A stretch of DNA of 64,000 nt, from positions 2,243,501 through 2,307,500 of the forward strand of contig NZ_CP021376.1 of assembly GCF_002157875.1 (NCBI RefSeq), given 5' to 3'. The translations under genes and the position numbers were made by a program. Positions 61,154 through 64,000 of the stretch are shown here, piece by piece (position 1 is the first letter of the stretch; the number at the start of each line of letters is the position of its first letter). The notes under the pieces are model-generated. The model had not been told where the DNA came from. It saw nothing but the letters and a program-made list of their open reading frames with translations, and made no database searches. The stretch comes from Oceanisphaera avium. Its GTDB lineage: Bacteria; Pseudomonadota; Gammaproteobacteria; Enterobacterales; Aeromonadaceae.

Positions 61154-61448
61154 TCCCATGTCTCCTTGGTTGCTAGGGATAAACACCCAAATGTTGCCCT
61201 TGTGGTATAGAAACAGAGGGCAGAGCTAAAATTACTATGAACAGAAAAACAACAGACTTCAACCGTAAATTTAAACAAACGTTTTAATTGTGGTGCGATG
61301 CTGTTTTGCGCAAAAATGCGCAGCATAAACGGCACAAAAGATGACAAGTCATGCATATTCGGCAACAATGTCGCGCTGTTTTTATGAGGCTAAACAAGAG
61401 TCTCAATCTCAATACTAGGTGTTTTTTCTGCTAGGGGAGTGAAGTTTA

Positions 61449-62078
61449 ATGAATATGTCTCCCTACCTGATCCCCGCTGCTCCTTTAGTATGGGAGCAAG
61501 AGATTAAAAAAAGCCGGTTTATTGCCTATCTTGGCCATACTGCCACTCCTGAAGAGGGGAAAGCTTTCGTTGAAACTATTCGCGCTAGCGAACCTAGCGC
61601 TCGCCATCATTGCTGGGCATTTGTAGCGGGCCCACCCAGTGATTCACGGGTGTTAGGATTTAGTGATGATGGTGAGCCAAGCGGTACCGCTGGTAAGCCG
61701 ATGTTAGCGCAACTGCAAGGCTCCAATATTGGGGAAATTACCGCGGTCGTAGTGCGCTATTTTGGAGGCATTAAATTAGGCACGGGCGGCTTAGTACGAG
61801 CCTATGGTGGCACCTTATCTTTAGCATTAAGTGAGCTAGTTACCGTAGAAAAGCGCATTATGACCGAGTTCATTATTCAAACCCAGTATACTGAATTGTC
61901 GGTGGTGGAATTTTTACTGACCGAGTTTGAAGGTCATTGGCAGCAAGTGGATTATGGTAGTGAAGTGCAAGGCGTCGTCTTAGTAGAAGCGCGCGCCGCG
62001 GTTGAGTTTAGTCGTCAACTACAAGATCGCAGTCAAGGTAAGGTGATTGCCAAGCCTGTGGTGCCAAGCCTTAGCTAA
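61449..62078 (+). CDS. yigZ: IMPACT family protein YigZ
   Basis: A 209-residue protein of the UPF0029/IMPACT family. The N-terminal domain has KKSRFIAYLG, ARHHCWAF, FSDDGEPSGTAGKPML and VVVRYFGGIKLGTGGLVRAYGG, all family hallmarks; a short C-terminal DUF1949 domain follows. Molecular function is unclear; eukaryotic IMPACT links to translational control. It is divergent from fadB and precedes trkH as in E. coli, but pepQ, which sits in this interval in E. coli, is missing. Confidence 0.93.
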   Translation: MNMSPYLIPAAPLVWEQEIKKSRFIAYLGHTATPEEGKAFVETIRASEPSARHHCWAFVAGPPSDSRVLGFSDDGEPSGTAGKPMLAQLQGSNIGEITAVVVRYFGGIKLGTGGLVRAYGGTLSLALSELVTVEKRIMTEFIIQTQYTELSVVEFLLTEFEGHWQQVDYGSEVQGVVLVEARAAVEFSRQLQDRSQGKVIAKPVVPSLS

Positions 62079-62098
62079 TTAAGAACAATGGAAGTTTA

Positions 62099-63556
62099 AT
62101 GCATATTCGCACCATCATTCGTATTGTTGGCATCTTAGTCGCACTTTTTAGTGTCACTATGCTGGCGCCTGCCTTAGTGGCTTATATCTACCGAGATGGT
62201 GCCGGCTTAGATTTTTTTAGTGCTTTTGTGATCTGCTTAATTTTAGGGCTAATACTGTGGTTTCCTAATCGTACCCATACCCAAGAGCTGAGATCTAAAG
62301 AAGGCTTCTTAATCGTAGTCTTGTTTTGGACCGTACTCGGCAGCGTGGCTGCCATCCCCTTTATCCTCAATAATGAGTTGGATATGTCGGTCGCCTCGGC
62401 ATTTTTTGAGGCTTTCTCTGGCTTAACAACCACAGGCGCCACCGTTATCAGTGGCCTAGATGCCCTTCCCAAAGCAATTTTATTCTATCGGCAAATGCTG
62501 CAATGGTTAGGCGGCATGGGCATTATCGTACTTGCGGTGGCTATTTTACCTATCTTAGGAATTGGGGGGATGCAGTTATTTCGTGCCGAAATACCGGGGC
62601 CGGTAAAAGATAATAAGGTGGCGCCCCGTATTGCCGAAACTGCCAAAACGCTGTGGTATATCTATCTGGTACTCACCATTAGCTGTACCTTATTACTGTG
62701 GTTAGCAGGTATGGATATGTTTGATGCAATTTGTCATGCATTTTCTACCATCGCCATTGGTGGTTTTTCTACATACGATGCCAGCGTGGGTTATTTTGCC
62801 AGTCCCATGATTAACTTAATAATCGTAGTGTTCTTATTGATTGCTGGCGTAAACTTTAGCCTCCACTTCGCCGCCTTTGCTAATCGTGGACTGCGCTTAT
62901 CTGTGTATCGCTTTGACCCGGAAGTGAAATTCTTCTTAGGGGTACAAATAGTACTGACCTTAATTTGTTTGGCGATATTATTAGGCCATCAGGTATATAG
63001 CGATCCTTGGCAAGCGCTAGATCAGGCTTTATTTCAGTCGGTATCCATTGCTACTACCGCCGGCTTTAGTACAACCAGCTTTGCGCAATGGCCATTATTT
63101 TTGCCAGTATTACTAATGATGGCTTCTTTTATCGGCGGCTGTGCGGGCAGTACTGGCGGTGGGATGAAAGTGGTGCGCATTATGCTGCTTAATTTGCAAG
63201 GCATGCGTGAATTAAAGCGCTTAATTCATCCCAGAGCCGTATATCGTATTAAGCTTGGCAATAAAGCATTAGCTGATAAAGTGGTAGAGGCCATATGGGG
63301 CTTTTTCGCTGCTTATGCCCTCGTGTTTGTGTTATGTATGCTGGCGCTATTAGCGACCGGCATGAATGAATTAACGGCCTTTACTGCGGTGGCTGCCACA
63401 CTGAACAACTTAGGACCTGGCTTAGGAGAAGTTGCGGCTAATTTTGGCAACACTTCTGAAGCCGCCAAGTGGATCATGATTTTGGCCATGTTGTTTGGGC
63501 GACTTGAAATATTTACCTTGCTAGTACTGTTTACGCCAGCATTTTGGCGTAGCTAA
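62099..63556 (+). CDS. trkH: Trk potassium uptake protein TrkH
   Basis: Inner-membrane K+ channel/transporter subunit, 485 residues, with four M1-P-M2 repeats. Selectivity-loop sequences are seen: SGLTTTGATV, FSTIAIGGFSTYD, SIATTAGFSTTS and ATLNNLGPGLGEV. It works with TrkA (not in window). The gene starts 20 bases after yigZ and is followed closely by hemG, probably one operon. Confidence 0.96.
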   Translation: MHIRTIIRIVGILVALFSVTMLAPALVAYIYRDGAGLDFFSAFVICLILGLILWFPNRTHTQELRSKEGFLIVVLFWTVLGSVAAIPFILNNELDMSVASAFFEAFSGLTTTGATVISGLDALPKAILFYRQMLQWLGGMGIIVLAVAILPILGIGGMQLFRAEIPGPVKDNKVAPRIAETAKTLWYIYLVLTISCTLLLWLAGMDMFDAICHAFSTIAIGGFSTYDASVGYFASPMINLIIVVFLLIAGVNFSLHFAAFANRGLRLSVYRFDPEVKFFLGVQIVLTLICLAILLGHQVYSDPWQALDQALFQSVSIATTAGFSTTSFAQWPLFLPVLLMMASFIGGCAGSTGGGMKVVRIMLLNLQGMRELKRLIHPRAVYRIKLGNKALADKVVEAIWGFFAAYALVFVLCMLALLATGMNELTAFTAVAATLNNLGPGLGEVAANFGNTSEAAKWIMILAMLFGRLEIFTLLVLFTPAFWRS

Positions 63557-63565
63557 GAGGAGTCT

Positions 63566-64000
63566 ATGGAAAAACTGTTGGTACTTTATTCATCACGTAA
63601 TGGCCAAACTAAAAAAATTATTGATGCCATGCAGGGTGAATTTAGCGATTATCAAGTCGAATTAGCAGACTTGCATGGCCCAGTGCGTAAAAATTTAAGT
63701 AAGTACGACAAAGTGCTCATTGGCGCCTCTGTTCGCTATGGCAACTTCCATCCTGACTTATTTCACTTTATTAACGTACACAGTGAGCAGCTAGCCGCAG
63801 CAGATGCCAGCTTTTTTTGTGTGTGCTTAGTCGCACGCAAACCAGAGAAAGCCGTGCCGAGCAATAATGCCTATATAAAGAAGTTTCTTGCTAAGTCTCG
63901 CTGGCGCCCCAGAGCTATCGGAGTATTCGCCGGTGCCCTTAAATACAGCGAATACAATTGGTGGCAAACCCGTATTATCCAATTCATTATGAAGATGACC
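63566..64000 (+). CDS. hemG: Menaquinone-dependent protoporphyrinogen IX dehydrogenase (3' end outside window)
   Basis: Flavodoxin-like enzyme that oxidises protoporphyrinogen IX to protoporphyrin IX in heme synthesis. The first 145 codons are visible (E. coli has 181). The FMN loop is LYSSRNGQTKKI (about 7-18); GASVRYGNFHPDL and the HemG-specific insert with KFLAKSRWRPRAIGVFAGALKYSEYNWW follow. GAGGAG precedes the ATG and the gene starts 9 bases after trkH. Confidence 0.94.
   Translation, partial: MEKLLVLYSSRNGQTKKIIDAMQGEFSDYQVELADLHGPVRKNLSKYDKVLIGASVRYGNFHPDLFHFINVHSEQLAAADASFFCVCLVARKPEKAVPSNNAYIKKFLAKSRWRPRAIGVFAGALKYSEYNWWQTRIIQFIMKMT

Noticed and set aside
61154..61448. Canonical FadR operator upstream of fadB
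   Set aside because: No sequence close to the TGGTNNGACCA-type site was found.

Overview
This window reads as chromosomal DNA from a gammaproteobacterium. Two gene orders known from Enterobacterales, Vibrionales and Aeromonadales are present: mnmE-yidC-yidD-rnpA-rpmH facing dnaA-dnaN-recF-gyrB, and fadB-fadA facing yigZ-trkH-hemG. A group-1 azurin, SstT, Trk and sodium-coupled carriers, acidic exported proteins and roughly balanced base composition suggest a marine or brackish member of Aeromonadales (Oceanisphaera/Oceanimonas-like). The genus is inferred, not proven.

Layout. 1-2.2 kb: the end of a Gfo/Idh/MocA oxidoreductase, a cluster of hairpin repeats, then yehS and a small RRM protein. 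2.2-10.1 kb: two TPP riboswitches on opposite strands. One precedes a sodium:solute symporter (ThiV-like). The other precedes a translationally coupled SDR plus LLM flavin monooxygenase pair. Between them lie a DMT exporter, a nitroreductase, a LysR regulator and pyrC. 10.2-14.4 kb: a DJ-1/PfpI protein, sstT, and a YeiE-like LysR gene facing a TehA-type channel. 14.8-18.3 kb: a complete sitABCD-type Mn/Fe ABC transporter with terminator-like hairpins in its leader. 18.8-27.4 kb: a type I restriction-modification island, hsdM - fic - hsdS - small HTH gene - rhuM/fic fusion - hsdR, with clear signs of cassette insertion. 27.5-30.4 kb: curA-yqhD and a NemR-like repressor, with matching operators in front of both transcription units. 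30.7-34 kb: glutathionyl-hydroquinone reductase, a glutaredoxin-MauE fusion, mnmE. 34-36.5 kb: yidC, yidD, rnpA, rpmH. 36.8-42 kb: a heme-type TonB receptor with a Fur-like box, a cystine-type amino-acid ABC transporter and azurin, sitting between rpmH and dnaA. 42.0-48.4 kb: a GATC- and DnaA-box-rich region (oriC and/or dnaA control) followed by dnaA, dnaN, recF and gyrB. 48.5-64 kb: ilvD, hsp20, avtA, glyS/glyQ, tag, a YiaD-like lipoprotein, tusA, fadA/fadB, yigZ, trkH and the start of hemG.

Most interesting parts: (1) the TPP-controlled SDR-monooxygenase operon, whose switching platform can be read in the sequence and which suggests an uncharacterised oxidative step in thiamine or precursor metabolism; (2) the type I R-M island with two Fic-fold proteins, in which the fic cassette is flanked by 48-bp duplicated hsdM ends and the hsdM gene carries an in-frame palindromic repeat; (3) the origin-like region upstream of dnaA and the unusual separation of rpmH from dnaA. 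No tRNA, rRNA, CRISPR array, transposase or phage gene was found.
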